DNA of 49,121 nt. Origin: Alcanivorax sp. (GTDB lineage Bacteria > Pseudomonadota > Gammaproteobacteria > Pseudomonadales > Alcanivoracaceae). The notes beneath the pieces are model-generated. The model made no database searches. It was given only the letters and a program-made list of their open reading frames with translations, and had not been told where the DNA came from. Made by a program: the position numbers and the translations under genes. The stretch's first letter is position 1; every line of letters starts with the position of its first letter. Of the stretch, positions 1 through 8,049 are shown in pieces. The DNA is taken from NCBI RefSeq assembly GCF_002733835.1, contig NZ_NVWY01000037.1, positions 1-49,121 on the forward strand, given 5' to 3'.

Positions 1-1
1 C

Positions 2-73
2 AGGTTCAACAACCGCCGAGAGGATATCTACAAGCGGCTGCTGAAACTGCTCAGGGAGCGTCCAATTGAGTGA
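2..73 (+). CDS. C-terminal end of a transposase, IS1595 (ISXO2-like) type, partial
   Basis: The window opens inside a reading frame that ends at TGA 71-73. The visible 23 residues begin RFNNRREDIYKRLLKLL. An F-R-F-N-N-R motif followed by a short amphipathic helix is how ISXO2-like (IS1595 family) transposases usually end. The rest of the gene lies outside the window, so intactness cannot be judged. The family call rests on one short motif and is tentative. A chance open frame is possible. Confidence 0.45.
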   Translation, partial: RFNNRREDIYKRLLKLLRERPIE

Positions 74-95
74 TTTGCTTCCTAAGACCCTAATT

Positions 96-176
96 AATAA
101 TGAATAGTTAATAACGAAAACAGAAGGGCATGCCCGCGCCAAGGATTTTGCCTTTCGTTATTCATTATTCATTATT
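96..176. repeat. Palindromic element with heptamer-repeat arms (TTATTCA type)
   Basis: Arms 96-119 and 153-176 are inverted repeats, 24 nt with two mismatches. The right arm continues as tandem TTATTCA heptamers to about 180. The left arm is followed by CGAAAACAG and the right arm is preceded by CCTTTCG. Similar junctions occur in the elements near 10041, 17131 and 17896, although the heptamers differ. It lies between the transposase fragment and mazG. The upstream reading frame of mazG could run through it, but the real mazG start is downstream. Confidence 0.7.
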
Positions 177-228
177 CATTCCGGTTCTGCATGATTCGCA
201 AGCCATGCCACTATCAGCAGGGGAAAGC

Positions 229-1011
229 ATGTCTACTACTCCCATCGACTCCCTCCTCTCCATCATGTCCCGCCTGCGCGACCCGGAAAATGGCTGCCCG
301 TGGGATATCAAGCAGGACTTCGACTCCATCGTCCCCTATACCATTGAGGAAGCCTTCGAGGTTGCCGAGGCGATTGCCCAGCGGGACTATCCGGAATTGA
401 AGGAAGAGTTGGGCGACCTGTTGCTGCAAGTGGTTTTCCATTCGCAAATGGCGCGAGAGCAGGGGCTGTTTGATTTCAATGAAGTGGTTCAGGTGCTGTG
501 TGACAAGATGGTACGGCGCCACCCGCATGTCTTTGCGGATACTGAAGCGGGTGATGAGCAGGCGGTAAAGGCTAACTGGGAACAGATCAAGCAACAGGAA
601 CGCGCCCGCAAGGGGCGTGAACATTCCAGTGCCCTTGATGGTGTGCCGGAGGGCCTGCCTGCGCTGCAGCGGGCCGGCAAGATTCAGAAGAAAGCCGCCA
701 AGGTTGGCTTTGACTGGCACGCACCGGAACCCGTACGCAAACAGGTTGACCGGGAGCTGGCGGAGCTGGACGAGGCACTCTCAAACGGTCATAAAGATGC
801 CATCGAAGATGAGTTCGGAGACGTGCTTTTTACCCTTGTAAACCTCTCCCGCCACCTGAAAATCGATCCGGAGCAGGCCTTGCGTCGGGCCTCCAACAAG
901 TTCGAACGGCGTTTTCGTACCATGGAACGAGAACAATCTAACCCTCTGAAATCATTGGATGAAAACGCGCTGGAAACCGCCTGGCAGCAAGCGAAAAAAT
1001 CTGCAGATTGA
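229..1011 (+). CDS. mazG: Nucleoside triphosphate pyrophosphohydrolase MazG
   Basis: This 260-residue protein matches full-length MazG (about 263 in E. coli). MazG hydrolyses (d)NTPs to NMP and pyrophosphate, cleaning the nucleotide pool and modulating ppGpp-linked stress. The N-terminal half has the signature L-R-D-P-x-x-G-C-P-W-D, then EEAFEVAEAI and ELKEELGDLLLQVVFH, which carry the acidic Mg-binding residues. A second copy of the fold near residue 195 reads DAIEDEFGDVLFTLVN. The start at 229 is preferred because AGGGGA lies 4 nt upstream and family homology begins at MSTTPIDSL. The frame stays open to 130, but that stretch is repeat sequence. No partner gene is adjacent. Confidence 0.95.
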   Translation: MSTTPIDSLLSIMSRLRDPENGCPWDIKQDFDSIVPYTIEEAFEVAEAIAQRDYPELKEELGDLLLQVVFHSQMAREQGLFDFNEVVQVLCDKMVRRHPHVFADTEAGDEQAVKANWEQIKQQERARKGREHSSALDGVPEGLPALQRAGKIQKKAAKVGFDWHAPEPVRKQVDRELAELDEALSNGHKDAIEDEFGDVLFTLVNLSRHLKIDPEQALRRASNKFERRFRTMEREQSNPLKSLDENALETAWQQAKKSAD

Positions 1012-1188
1012 CCCCTCTTACCCCCGCCTTGTTCCTGTGAAATAAAAACTTCACATAAGAGAAACTTTTCAGTCATCCACTCTCCCCATACTGCGCCACC
1101 AAGCAGTAAACGTTACCTCGCTTGGTTGGGGTTTCAGTCACGCTGTTACTTTGCATACAAAATATTGCCTGATTGAAGGAGTGTTGGA

Positions 1189-2208
1189 ATGAAGAAGAAT
1201 TTGCTTGCGATCGCTGTGGGGGCTGCCGTAGCCATGCCTGGCCTGGCCCTGGCCGATGGCCCGACTGTTTACGGTAAAGTTAACGTTTCTCTGGAAAACG
1301 CTGAGTTTGACGATGGCGTAAACTCCAGTGAAGACGCTTGGGAGCTGAACAGCAACGCTTCCCGCCTGGGCGTTAAAGGTGATTTCGATCTGGACGTGGC
1401 TGGCCTGAAAGCCATCTACCAGGCTGAATTCGAAATCAGCGTAGACGACGGCGACAAAGGCGGCCAGACCTTCACCCAGCGTAACATCTACGGTGGTTTG
1501 AAAGGCGGCTTCGGTACCCTGAAGGCGGGTAAATTCGATACCCCCACCAAGAAAGCCCAGGGTAAGATCGACCAGTTCAACGATATCGGCGGTGATATCA
1601 AGAACGTCCTGTCCGGCGAAAACCGGGTTTCCAACATCATCCAGTACAGCACGCCTGCTCTGGGTGACCTTGTAACCCTGAACGCTGCATTCATTCCGGC
1701 AGAAAACAACGACATCGACGGCGACGGCGATCCGGAAACCGGCCTGGCGGACACTATCTCCGTGTCTCTGGTTGCTGAAAAAGACATGTTCTACGGTGCC
1801 ATCTCTCACGATGCAGACATGACCGACGAGCTGATCACCGATGAAACCGGTAACAGCCCGACCATCAACATCACCCGTGCTGCGCTGGGTCTGAAGCCCG
1901 GCAACCTGGAACTGGGCGCATTGTTCCAGGTGGCAGAAGAGGCTGAATCTGCCGCCGGCATGGACAAGGGCGAAGAAACCTCCTACATCCTGAGCGGTGC
2001 TTTCAAGATCGATCGCGTGAAGCTGAAAGCCCAGTACGGCATGACCGAAGCTGACGTATCCGACGAAGAAGCCACTCAGATAAGCCTGGGTGCAGACTAC
2101 AAGCTGGCCAAAGCCAGCAAAGTCTACGCTTACGGAACACAGCTTGAGTTCGACGTGGCTGACACTGAAGAAACCATCTTCGGTATCGGTATGGAACACA
2201 AGTTCTAA
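1189..2208 (+). CDS. Gram-negative outer membrane porin
   Basis: A 339-residue general porin of the trimeric 16-strand type. It begins with a clear signal peptide (MKKNLLAIAVGAAVAMPGLALA, cleavage after ALA). The mature start DGPTVYGKVNVSLE is the typical first strand of this porin family. Alternating short beta strands and acidic loops follow, with many D and E residues in the loops. It ends in GIGMEHKF, with the terminal Phe used by the BAM machinery. AAGGAG sits 7 nt before the ATG. The gene is monocistronic with strong hairpins downstream. It probably passes small hydrophilic solutes; selectivity cannot be read from sequence. Confidence 0.92.
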   Translation: MKKNLLAIAVGAAVAMPGLALADGPTVYGKVNVSLENAEFDDGVNSSEDAWELNSNASRLGVKGDFDLDVAGLKAIYQAEFEISVDDGDKGGQTFTQRNIYGGLKGGFGTLKAGKFDTPTKKAQGKIDQFNDIGGDIKNVLSGENRVSNIIQYSTPALGDLVTLNAAFIPAENNDIDGDGDPETGLADTISVSLVAEKDMFYGAISHDADMTDELITDETGNSPTINITRAALGLKPGNLELGALFQVAEEAESAAGMDKGEETSYILSGAFKIDRVKLKAQYGMTEADVSDEEATQISLGADYKLAKASKVYAYGTQLEFDVADTEETIFGIGMEHKF

Positions 2209-2216
2209 ATAAAAAA

Positions 2217-2242
2217 GCTCAGGCAGCACTGACTGCCTGAGC
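2217..2242 (+). terminator. Hairpin downstream of the porin gene
   Basis: GCTCAGGCAG (2217-2226) pairs with CTGCCTGAGC (2233-2242) across a 6-nt loop. The following T stretch is weak (AGACTTTC). It is a strong hairpin that may stabilise the porin mRNA 3' end or act as a first terminator. Confidence 0.7.
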
Positions 2243-2269
2243 AGACTTTCCTCGACGCAAGTAACAGTT

Positions 2270-2294
2270 GCCCGCCTTTTGGCGGGCTTTTTTT
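2270..2294 (+). terminator. Rho-independent terminator of the porin gene
   Basis: GCCCGCC (2270-2276) and GGCGGGC (2281-2287) form a 7-bp GC stem with a TTTT loop, followed by seven T (2288-2294). This is a canonical intrinsic terminator, the second in tandem after the porin. Confidence 0.92.
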
Positions 2295-2480
2295 GAGTTC
2301 ATCGCGGATTAGAGTGAAAAATACGTTCTAGTCTTTTAACAGGATTGCCGCGAACCTCTCGCACTTTGCATGATGCTCAACGTCGAACGCCAAACGAGAA
2401 AACCACACAAACAGGAAAAATCTGCTCCAACGCCGCTGTAGGCGTTTCCTCTGAATGATGATTTTTTGGGAAGCTTGCAA

Positions 2481-2506
2481 TTAAATAGTGCGCTATTTAA
2501 TAGCGC
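2481..2506. promoter_or_regulatory. Overlapping palindromes upstream of ohr, probable operator
   Basis: TTAAATAG (2481-2488) is repeated inverted as CTATTTAA (2493-2500). Overlapping it, GCGCTA (2490-2495) pairs with TAGCGC (2501-2506). The site ends 23 nt before the ohr start, so a bound repressor would cover the promoter or transcription start. The known regulator of ohr genes is the MarR-type peroxide sensor OhrR, which binds AT-rich palindromes. No ohrR gene is in the window, so the assignment is inference. Confidence 0.6.
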
Positions 2507-2529
2507 AATTTAAACCAGAGGAGACGATG

Positions 2530-2958
2530 ATGAGCTTGGAAAAAGTACTTTACGAAGCGACGGCCACAGCGACCGGTGGTCGAGATGGCAAAGCCACCAG
2601 CGATGATGGCCAGTTGAGTGTGAAACTTGCCACGCCGAAGGCGTTGGGCGGTTCAGGTGGCGAAGGCACAAACCCGGAACAGTTGTTTGCGGCGGGGTAT
2701 TCCGCCTGTTTTCTCGGCGCCTTGAAGCTGGTTGCCGGCAAGTCCAAGGTCGCATTGCCGGACGAGACGGCAATTACCGGGCAAATCGGTATTGGCCCGC
2801 TGGGTGGTGGCTTCGGGATTCAGGCGACGCTGAACGTTCATATTCCTGGCCTGGAGCAAAGTGAAGCGCAAACCCTGGTGGAAAACGCGCATCAGGTTTG
2901 CCCGTACTCCAATGCCACTCGCGGTAACATCGACGTGGAACTGGTGGTGACGGTCTAG
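2530..2958 (+). CDS. ohr: Organic hydroperoxide resistance protein Ohr
   Basis: A 142-residue thiol peroxidase of the OsmC/Ohr fold that reduces organic and fatty acid hydroperoxides in the cytoplasm, with lipoylated proteins as usual reductant. The catalytic pair is visible: Cys60 in YSACFLGAL and Cys124 in [10 protein letters not shown]. Arg18 (GGRDG) and Glu50 (NPEQL), which position the substrate, are at the family's usual positions. The second of two adjacent ATGs is chosen because AGGAG (2519-2523) is 6 nt from it and only 3 nt from the first. The gene has its own palindromic upstream region and a terminator, so it is probably a single peroxide-inducible unit. Confidence 0.95.
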   Translation: MSLEKVLYEATATATGGRDGKATSDDGQLSVKLATPKALGGSGGEGTNPEQLFAAGYSACFLGALKLVAGKSKVALPDETAITGQIGIGPLGGGFGIQATLNVHIPGLEQSEAQTLVENAHQVCPYSNATRGNIDVELVVTV

Positions 2959-3008
2959 CTGAAACACGCCTGCCTCGCGGCGGCGTTTTCAATAAAGCGT
3001 AAAAAGAA

Positions 3009-3030
3009 GCAGCCGGAGGGCTGCTTTTTT
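3009..3030 (+). terminator. Rho-independent terminator of ohr
   Basis: GCAGCC (3009-3014) and GGCTGC (3019-3024) form a stem with a GGAG loop, followed by TTTTTT (3025-3030). It lies 50 nt after the ohr stop codon. Confidence 0.9.
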
Positions 3031-3120
3031 GTGCTCTCTTGGTTTTACTGGTGTGAGATGCGGCAGAACCGGTCTTTTGTCGCTGAGTCTGATGATATTC
3101 CCTAACGAGAGGACGCGCTC

Positions 3121-3936
3121 ATGACAACCAGGACCCATGCTATTTTTCCTTCATTAATGCTGGGGGCTGTTTTGGCCCTTGTCGGTTGTGATCAGCCAGA
3201 ACCGGATGCCCCGGTTTTGCCGGATGATCGAGCGAAACAGGAAAATGCCCAGCAGCGAGTGCTCGCCGGGAAGGTGATGTATCGCGAGCGAATGGCAATG
3301 CCGCCGGAAGCAACCGTAACGGTAACGTTGGCAGATGTATCCCGGATGGATGTCCCGGCAAGAATGATCGCGGAACAACATATTGATAACCCGGGAAATG
3401 TGCCGGTGCCTTTCGCGTTGCGCTATGACAAGTCCTTCGCCGATAACGACCATCCGATGGCATATGCAGTGCGTGCCGAGATTCGTGATGGTAATGGGCG
3501 TTTACTCTGGACGACGACCCAGCGGCACACGGTGACACTTGGCGACAAGGAAGCGAACCAGAATATGACAGTCATGCTGGAACGTGTTGCAAACGAGGCG
3601 CCGGCCCAACCCGTCACCGGGAAGGCGCAAGCCAAAGCAGGCGGGGCCAGCTTCTGGGCGGTCGGTAACGAGCCCGGCTGGCACCTGGCGGTTTACCCGG
3701 AGAAGCGGTTGGTCTTTGTGTGGGACTACGGCAACAACAGCATGACGACCCCGAACCCGGGCGCCAAGACCGAAGGGACGGAAACCATTTATATGGCGAG
3801 CACCGAGGCCGGTTCCCTGAAAGTGGAAATCAGCGAGCAGGGCTGTGAAGACGTGATGAGCGGCGAAGCCTTTCCCTATCAGGTGAAAGTGACCCGCAAC
3901 AGTACCTTGTACAGCGGCTGTGGCCAGGATCTATAA
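3121..3936 (+). CDS. Two-domain lipoprotein, YbaY-like plus COG3650-like
   Basis: A 271-residue envelope lipoprotein. The signal peptide ends in a lipobox, LVGC, with Cys23 as lipidation site followed by Asp24. Residues about 45-155 resemble YbaY/YscW-type domains: a beta sandwich with RERMAMPPEATVTVTLADVS and the IDNPGNVPVPFALRYD motif. Residues about 175-271 form a second domain (FWAVGNEPGWHLAVYP ... YQVKVTRNSTLYSGCG) like the small COG3650 envelope domain, with a Cys pair (EQGCED, SGCGQ) that could form a disulfide. Asp after the lipidated Cys would suggest inner membrane retention by the enterobacterial Lol rule, which may not hold here. The function of both domains is unknown. Confidence 0.75.
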   Translation: MTTRTHAIFPSLMLGAVLALVGCDQPEPDAPVLPDDRAKQENAQQRVLAGKVMYRERMAMPPEATVTVTLADVSRMDVPARMIAEQHIDNPGNVPVPFALRYDKSFADNDHPMAYAVRAEIRDGNGRLLWTTTQRHTVTLGDKEANQNMTVMLERVANEAPAQPVTGKAQAKAGGASFWAVGNEPGWHLAVYPEKRLVFVWDYGNNSMTTPNPGAKTEGTETIYMASTEAGSLKVEISEQGCEDVMSGEAFPYQVKVTRNSTLYSGCGQDL

Positions 3937-4008
3937 CCCGGATTTCTGCTAGCATTAACATGGGTGGCCGGGAGGGGCTGCGTTCATAACGAAAAAAGGA
4001 TGGCCAGA

Positions 4009-4380
4009 ATGTTGAGTTACGTGGCCCTTGGCCTGCTGGTTTTTGTAGGGCTGGTGCTGTTTTACGGCATCATCGCTATTCACGATATCCCATACGAAAT
4101 TTCGAAAAGTCGTAACCATCCACATCAGGACGCGATCCATGTCGCCGGTTGGGTGAGCTTGTTTACGTTACATGTGCTGTGGCCGTTCCTGTGGATCTGG
4201 GCCACCCTGTATCGGCCTGAGCGTGGCTGGGGCTTTCAGGAGGTCAAGCAACAACAAGCGACTGATGAGTCGCGTATTTCCGCCCTCCAGGAAAAACTGG
4301 ATGCTCAGGCCGAGCGGCTAACCCTGCTGGAGCAGACATTGGCAGAGAAGAGCCTCCAGAACGGGGAGGGCAGTCTCTAA
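4009..4380 (+). CDS. DUF3302 inner membrane protein (YiaW/YibI-like)
   Basis: A 123-residue protein with two transmembrane segments (about 2-24 and 44-68) and a C-terminal coiled coil (about 80-117, rich in Q, E and L). The block FYGIIAIHDIPYEISKSRNHPHQDAIH is typical of DUF3302, which accompanies HlyD-type adaptors in E. coli yiaVW and yibHI. The start at 4009 has AAGGA 8 nt upstream; an ATG at 4000 overlaps that site. Its stop TAA overlaps the ATG of the next gene by one base, so the two are translationally coupled and probably act together. Biochemical function is unknown. Confidence 0.8.
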   Translation: MLSYVALGLLVFVGLVLFYGIIAIHDIPYEISKSRNHPHQDAIHVAGWVSLFTLHVLWPFLWIWATLYRPERGWGFQEVKQQQATDESRISALQEKLDAQAERLTLLEQTLAEKSLQNGEGSL

Positions 4381-5507
4381 TGGAAACCCTGTTACTGCTG
4401 ACCTATGCCGCTATTTGTATTTTCATCTTCAAGGTATTCAAGGTTCCGCTGACCAAGTGGACGGTCCCCACAGCTGTATTGGGTGGGATTATACTGGTGG
4501 GCGGGCTGGTGCTGTTGATGAATTATAACCACCCGTTCACCAACAAGGTCCGCCAGGTGTATGTGGTGACACCACTTGTCTCTGAGGTGCGTGCACGGGT
4601 GCTTGAGGTTCCGGTGAAAGCCAACACCCGGGTGAAGCAGGGCGAGCCGCTGGTGGTGCTGGACAGTACGCGCTTTGAAGCCAGGGTGGCGCAGCTGGAA
4701 GCGCAATTGGCAGATATGGGGCAACTGGCTCAGGGGAATGTGGCGGCAGTGGCGCAGGCCCGGGCCAACGTTGCCCAGGCAACCGCAAAACGGGACCAGG
4801 CTGTGCGTACTCTGCGGCGCTACGAGGGCGCGCTATCCGCATTCAGTAAGCAACAGATCGATACCCAGCGTGAACGTGTCGTTGCCACCAATGCCGATCT
4901 TGATGCGACGAAAGCAGCGCTGGCCAAAGCTGAGACGGAACTGAGCGGAGAAGTGGATGGTGATGATCCTTCCGTGGCTGCGGTTAAAGCGCAGCTGGAA
5001 GAGGCCCGGTTCAACCTGGAGAACACCATTATCAGGGCGCCGACTGATGGCTTTGTCACGCAATTGGCGGTGTTGCCGGGGATGATGGCCGTGCCTCTGC
5101 CCCTGAAACCACTGGCCAACTTCGTCAGTGATCAGGAGCGCCGTTTTGTAGCGGCGTTTCGACAGCAATCCCTGTTGCGATTGAAACCCGGGTATGAGGC
5201 GGAGCTGACGTTTACCTCCCTGCCGGGGCAAGTCTTTCGTGCCAAACTGATAGAAGTGCTACCCACTATTGCCGAATCCCAGCTGGCGGCAGGGCAACAG
5301 CTTGTTGGCGGGGAAGCCTTTCAGCGTATGGACAATGAAACACTGACGGTGATTGAAATCGAGAAAAGCGATGCGGTGGATTCACTTCCACTGGGGGTCA
5401 GTGCGCAGGCTGCGGTTTATTCAGATCATGTTCATCATGTGGCGGTGATGCGTCAAATTCTGCTGAGAATGATGAGCTGGCAGCATTACCTCTATCTGGA
5501 TCACTGA
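4380..5507 (+). CDS. HlyD-family membrane fusion protein (YiaV/YibH-like)
   Basis: A 375-residue periplasmic adaptor anchored by two N-terminal hydrophobic segments (about 3-20 and 29-48). A biotinyl-lipoyl half-motif lies near residues 75-95 (VLEVPVKANTRVKQGEPLVVLD), followed by a long alpha-helical hairpin (about 100-200), the returning lipoyl half (NTIIRAPTDGFVTQLAV) and a beta-barrel domain. Such proteins bridge inner membrane transporters to outer membrane channels. No transporter or TolC-like gene is adjacent, as in the E. coli yia and yib pairs, so the substrate is unknown. It overlaps the DUF3302 gene by one base and converges with the next gene, overlapping it by 7 nt. Confidence 0.85.
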   Translation: METLLLLTYAAICIFIFKVFKVPLTKWTVPTAVLGGIILVGGLVLLMNYNHPFTNKVRQVYVVTPLVSEVRARVLEVPVKANTRVKQGEPLVVLDSTRFEARVAQLEAQLADMGQLAQGNVAAVAQARANVAQATAKRDQAVRTLRRYEGALSAFSKQQIDTQRERVVATNADLDATKAALAKAETELSGEVDGDDPSVAAVKAQLEEARFNLENTIIRAPTDGFVTQLAVLPGMMAVPLPLKPLANFVSDQERRFVAAFRQQSLLRLKPGYEAELTFTSLPGQVFRAKLIEVLPTIAESQLAAGQQLVGGEAFQRMDNETLTVIEIEKSDAVDSLPLGVSAQAAVYSDHVHHVAVMRQILLRMMSWQHYLYLDH

Positions 5508-5806
5508 CGCGGGTCGTCACGGTCCTCTGATGCTTCAGCGCGGGCGGCCTTTGGGTCGCCCGTTTGCGTTGCGGGGGCAAGCAAGTGGTAGATAAACCGG
5601 CCCACTCCTAACCAAAGCAGCAAACTGAGAACCAGAAAGAATAAGCTGCCATCGTTGTAGAGTGCGAGGGCCAGTGGGCCGAACACCACACCGCTGACCA
5701 GCAGGGCCATGAAAATGGCTAATTGTTGGCGGCGGCGCAGGCTGTCCGGTCGATTGTCTGATTGATTGTGTGGGGGAGTGGACATGGTAATGAACGGTTC
5801 GGTCAC
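5501..5806 (-). CDS. Small two-pass membrane protein, unknown function
   Basis: A 101-residue frame with two hydrophobic helices (about 29-48 and 54-75), an Arg-rich segment before the first (DSLRRRQQLA) and an acidic, charged tail (AARAEASEDRDDPRQ). The most upstream start is GTG at 5806; an ATG at 5785 (MSTPPHNQSD) is also possible and neither has a clear ribosome binding site. The layout resembles small conserved gammaproteobacterial membrane proteins, but I do not recognise the family. It is divergent from yigZ and converges on the HlyD gene. Confidence 0.6.
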   Translation of the reverse strand: MTEPFITMSTPPHNQSDNRPDSLRRRQQLAIFMALLVSGVVFGPLALALYNDGSLFFLVLSLLLWLGVGRFIYHLLAPATQTGDPKAARAEASEDRDDPRQ

Positions 5807-5834
5807 AGAGGCAATTACCTTACCATAAGGTCCT

Positions 5835-6455
5835 GTGTCCTATCTGTCCCGGAGGCTGCCCATCGACGGTTACCCTGTCCCCGCATCGCCGATTGACCGC
5901 GAAATCATCATTAATAAAAGCCGCTTTATTACCTGGCTGAGACCGGTTGCCCACCGTGAAGACGCCATGGCGATTGTTGATGAGGCCCGTCGGCGCTACC
6001 CCGATGCTTCCCATCATTGTTACGCCTATTTGCTGGGCCGTCCTGCCTCGGCCCAGGCCGCAATGAATGACGATGGCGAGCCTTCCGGTACGGCGGGAAA
6101 GCCCATTTTTAACGTCATCCAGCACAAGGGCATGAGTGACGTGCTGGTGGTGGTGATACGCTATTTCGGCGGGGTAAAGCTGGGGGCAGGGGGATTGGTC
6201 CGCGCTTATGCCGCCGCGGCGGAAGCGGTGCTGTCAGCGGTAGAACGGGTGGAGCATGCCCCCCAGGTGACGTTAAGGCTGGCGGTGCCGTTTGCTCTGG
6301 AACAGCGGATCCGTTTTTGGATCGAGCAGCACTCGGCACAGGTGGCAGAGGTGACGTATGGGCAGCAGGTCCACATCGCGGTGACCTGCCAGGTAAAAGA
6401 CCAGGAGGACCTGCTTGCCTTATGTGCGGCGGAACAGATCGCCGTGACAAGTTAA
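5835..6455 (+). CDS. yigZ: IMPACT/YigZ family protein
   Basis: A 206-residue protein with the UPF0029/IMPACT N-terminal domain. Recognisable motifs are INKSRFI, HHCYAYLLG, NDDGEPSGTAGKPI and VIRYFGGVKLGAGGLVRAY, the last two being the family hallmarks. Residues about 140-206 form the DUF1949-type ferredoxin-like domain. The eukaryotic relative inhibits Gcn2 by binding Gcn1. The bacterial role is unsettled, although binding of ribosomes or RNA has been proposed for the fold. It starts with GTG at 5835, with AAGG 5 nt upstream; homology begins within the first 20 residues. Confidence 0.92.
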   Translation: MSYLSRRLPIDGYPVPASPIDREIIINKSRFITWLRPVAHREDAMAIVDEARRRYPDASHHCYAYLLGRPASAQAAMNDDGEPSGTAGKPIFNVIQHKGMSDVLVVVIRYFGGVKLGAGGLVRAYAAAAEAVLSAVERVEHAPQVTLRLAVPFALEQRIRFWIEQHSAQVAEVTYGQQVHIAVTCQVKDQEDLLALCAAEQIAVTS

Positions 6456-6688
6456 AGGCCTGGTCTTCTGCCGCCCGGAAAAAGCGTGCAACCATGAAGA
6501 AATAAAGCTGCCGTTGATCCGCCCCGGACATTGCCTGCGAGTTTGGGCTTTGCGCCGCACATTGTTGTCGCGCGGCCAGCGGCGTTATCCTCGCCGGGGC
6601 TGATTGGGACAATTCGTACGGCCCGGCTTTTTTTCGGTGGATTTCCCGCTACGCTGTGGGATATGTATCCGGACAGAAAGGACGTTCC

Positions 6689-7438
6689 ATGACAAACCAA
6701 CCGGTAGGGATTGCCTTGCCCGACGGGCATGTAATGCGCGCCCGCTGGCTGCGCCCCGACAGCCACCAACCCCACAAGGCGGCGGTGATCGCCATCCACG
6801 ATATTTTTGGTTATACCGACGATATTGAGCGTATCGCCCAGCGCCTGGCAGATAACGGCTACCCGGTGTTGGTGCCGGATCTTTATGATTTGCCCGGCAG
6901 CAAGGCGTTATGTGTGGTGAAGACCCTGAAGGCCCACGAAACGGGCAAAGGCCCTGCGTTTGTCCAGCTGGAAGCCTGTCGTGAATGGTTGCTGGCACAA
7001 AGCGAAGAGCCGGTGACCCAGGTGGGGGTGATGGGGTTTTGTATGGGTGGGCGCTTCGCTGTGCTGTATGCCAGCCAGGCTCCGGTGCAAGTGGTTGCGC
7101 CGTTTTATGGCGGAATTCCCAAAAAGGCCGAGACATTGCGCGGCATTTGTCCTGCCGTAGGAGGCTGGGGCAAGCAGGATATGCTCTACGGTGACCATGG
7201 CGAGCGTTTGGCGAGCCATATGGAAACCCTCGGCGTGCCCCACGATATCCGCAGTTATGACGATGTGGGCCATTCCTTCATGAATGACCACCAGACCTTC
7301 ACGTTCAAGAAGCTGGGCCCCTTGCCGCCGCTACGATCAAAATTCGACGCAGGCGCCTCAGAGGACAGCTGGCAACGTGTGCTGGCGTTCTTCGAGAAAG
7401 TCTTCAGCGGTGAGCTGACGGCTACGCCTGAGGCATGA
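6689..7438 (+). CDS. Dienelactone hydrolase family protein
   Basis: A 249-residue alpha/beta hydrolase. The catalytic triad can be placed as Cys118 in GFCMGG (nucleophile elbow G-x-C-x-G), Asp164 in GKQDMLYG and His195 in DVGHSFMND. A cysteine nucleophile is characteristic of dienelactone hydrolases, which open carboxymethylenebutenolides in chlorocatechol and related pathways. Homologues outside such clusters often act on other esters. No catabolic neighbours are present, so the substrate is unknown. AAAGGA lies 5 nt before ATG 6689. Its last codons run into a 7-nt periodic repeat (see 7424-7512). Confidence 0.88.
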   Translation: MTNQPVGIALPDGHVMRARWLRPDSHQPHKAAVIAIHDIFGYTDDIERIAQRLADNGYPVLVPDLYDLPGSKALCVVKTLKAHETGKGPAFVQLEACREWLLAQSEEPVTQVGVMGFCMGGRFAVLYASQAPVQVVAPFYGGIPKKAETLRGICPAVGGWGKQDMLYGDHGERLASHMETLGVPHDIRSYDDVGHSFMNDHQTFTFKKLGPLPPLRSKFDAGASEDSWQRVLAFFEKVFSGELTATPEA

Positions 7439-7512
7439 TGCCTACTCCAAAAGTTCCTCTTGCCCGGCCGGTTTTGTTTGGTCGGGCGTCAGGCATTCGG
7501 CATCAGGCGACT
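7424..7512. repeat. Degenerate heptamer-repeat palindrome at the 3' end of the hydrolase gene
   Basis: The right part (about 7484-7511) reads as heptamers GGGCGTC, AGGCATT, CGGCATC, AGGCGAC. Its complement is partly matched by CGCCTGA...GATGCCT at about 7425-7443, which includes the last two codons and stop of the hydrolase gene. The sequence belongs to the same GACGCC-type family as the copies in the rnf operon. Confidence 0.5.
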
Positions 7513-7546
7513 TCAGCTCCCAGCTCCTCAATACCGCGACGAGCCC

Positions 7547-7990
7547 TTACTTATCGCAGGCACCGAGCCATTTCGCTTCGCTGTGGGTGGTCATGGACTG
7601 TTTGTTGCCGGTGACCGTGATACTGGTGCTGTAGTGCTTGGGATTGTGCAGCACCATTTCGCCGCGAATTTTGGTGGGGGTGTTGCTTCCGGGCATTGTG
7701 CAGCTGGTGCTCCAGTGCAGGGTATTACCGCTGCGATTCACTTCGCCAGCCCCGCAGCCTTCCTGTTTCCAGCTATCGCGCATGGCGATTTCCGGGTTCG
7801 CGGCCTGGGACTGGGTCAGGCATTCCTTGCGAACCTGGTTGCGCATGGCATCGGGGACTGCAGGTGAATTCAGTTTGGCGGTGATCTCCCAGAGCCCGGG
7901 GGTGAGTTCATTGGCCTGGGTTGCCAGCGAGGCAAGGCTCAGGGGGAGGGCAGTCAGCAAGCACAGGCCAAATCGGGTAGCAGTATTCAT
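7547..7990 (-). CDS. DUF3617 family periplasmic protein
   Basis: A 147-residue protein with a signal peptide (hydrophobic stretch about 8-22, cleavage near ATQA-NE). The mature start ELTPGLWEIT is the DUF3617 hallmark. Four cysteines (KEC, EGC, TSC, GAC) are spaced as in the family and probably form disulfides. The C-terminal block (STSITVTGN...MTTHSEAKWLGAC) is also typical. Function is unknown. The gene stands alone, head-to-head with nothing and tail-to-tail with the hydrolase. Confidence 0.85.
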   Translation of the reverse strand: MNTATRFGLCLLTALPLSLASLATQANELTPGLWEITAKLNSPAVPDAMRNQVRKECLTQSQAANPEIAMRDSWKQEGCGAGEVNRSGNTLHWSTSCTMPGSNTPTKIRGEMVLHNPKHYSTSITVTGNKQSMTTHSEAKWLGACDK

Positions 7991-8049
7991 AACGATTCCC
8001 TTCGCGAGTACAGGTTAAGGCTGATCCCCGAGCTCGGGCCAGCGCCGGT

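Noticed and set aside
96..180. CRISPR array
   Set aside because: Repeats are contiguous 7-nt units without spacers of constant length, and no cas genes are present.
130..228. Upstream extension of mazG in frame
   Set aside because: It runs through the heptamer-repeat palindrome and encodes sequence without family similarity; the ATG at 229 has a ribosome binding site.
1138..2229. Long open frame opposite the porin gene
   Set aside because: It is a shadow of the porin coding sequence created by codon bias; the porin has signal peptide, ribosome binding site and terminal Phe.
6480..6610. Possible fourth member of the X/Y/Z core family (minus strand GCGACAACAATGTGCGGCGC)
   Set aside because: The ACAACAATGTG part is similar, but the ACCCGAAGGGC block is replaced and no pairing arm or terminal repeat of the same layout was found.
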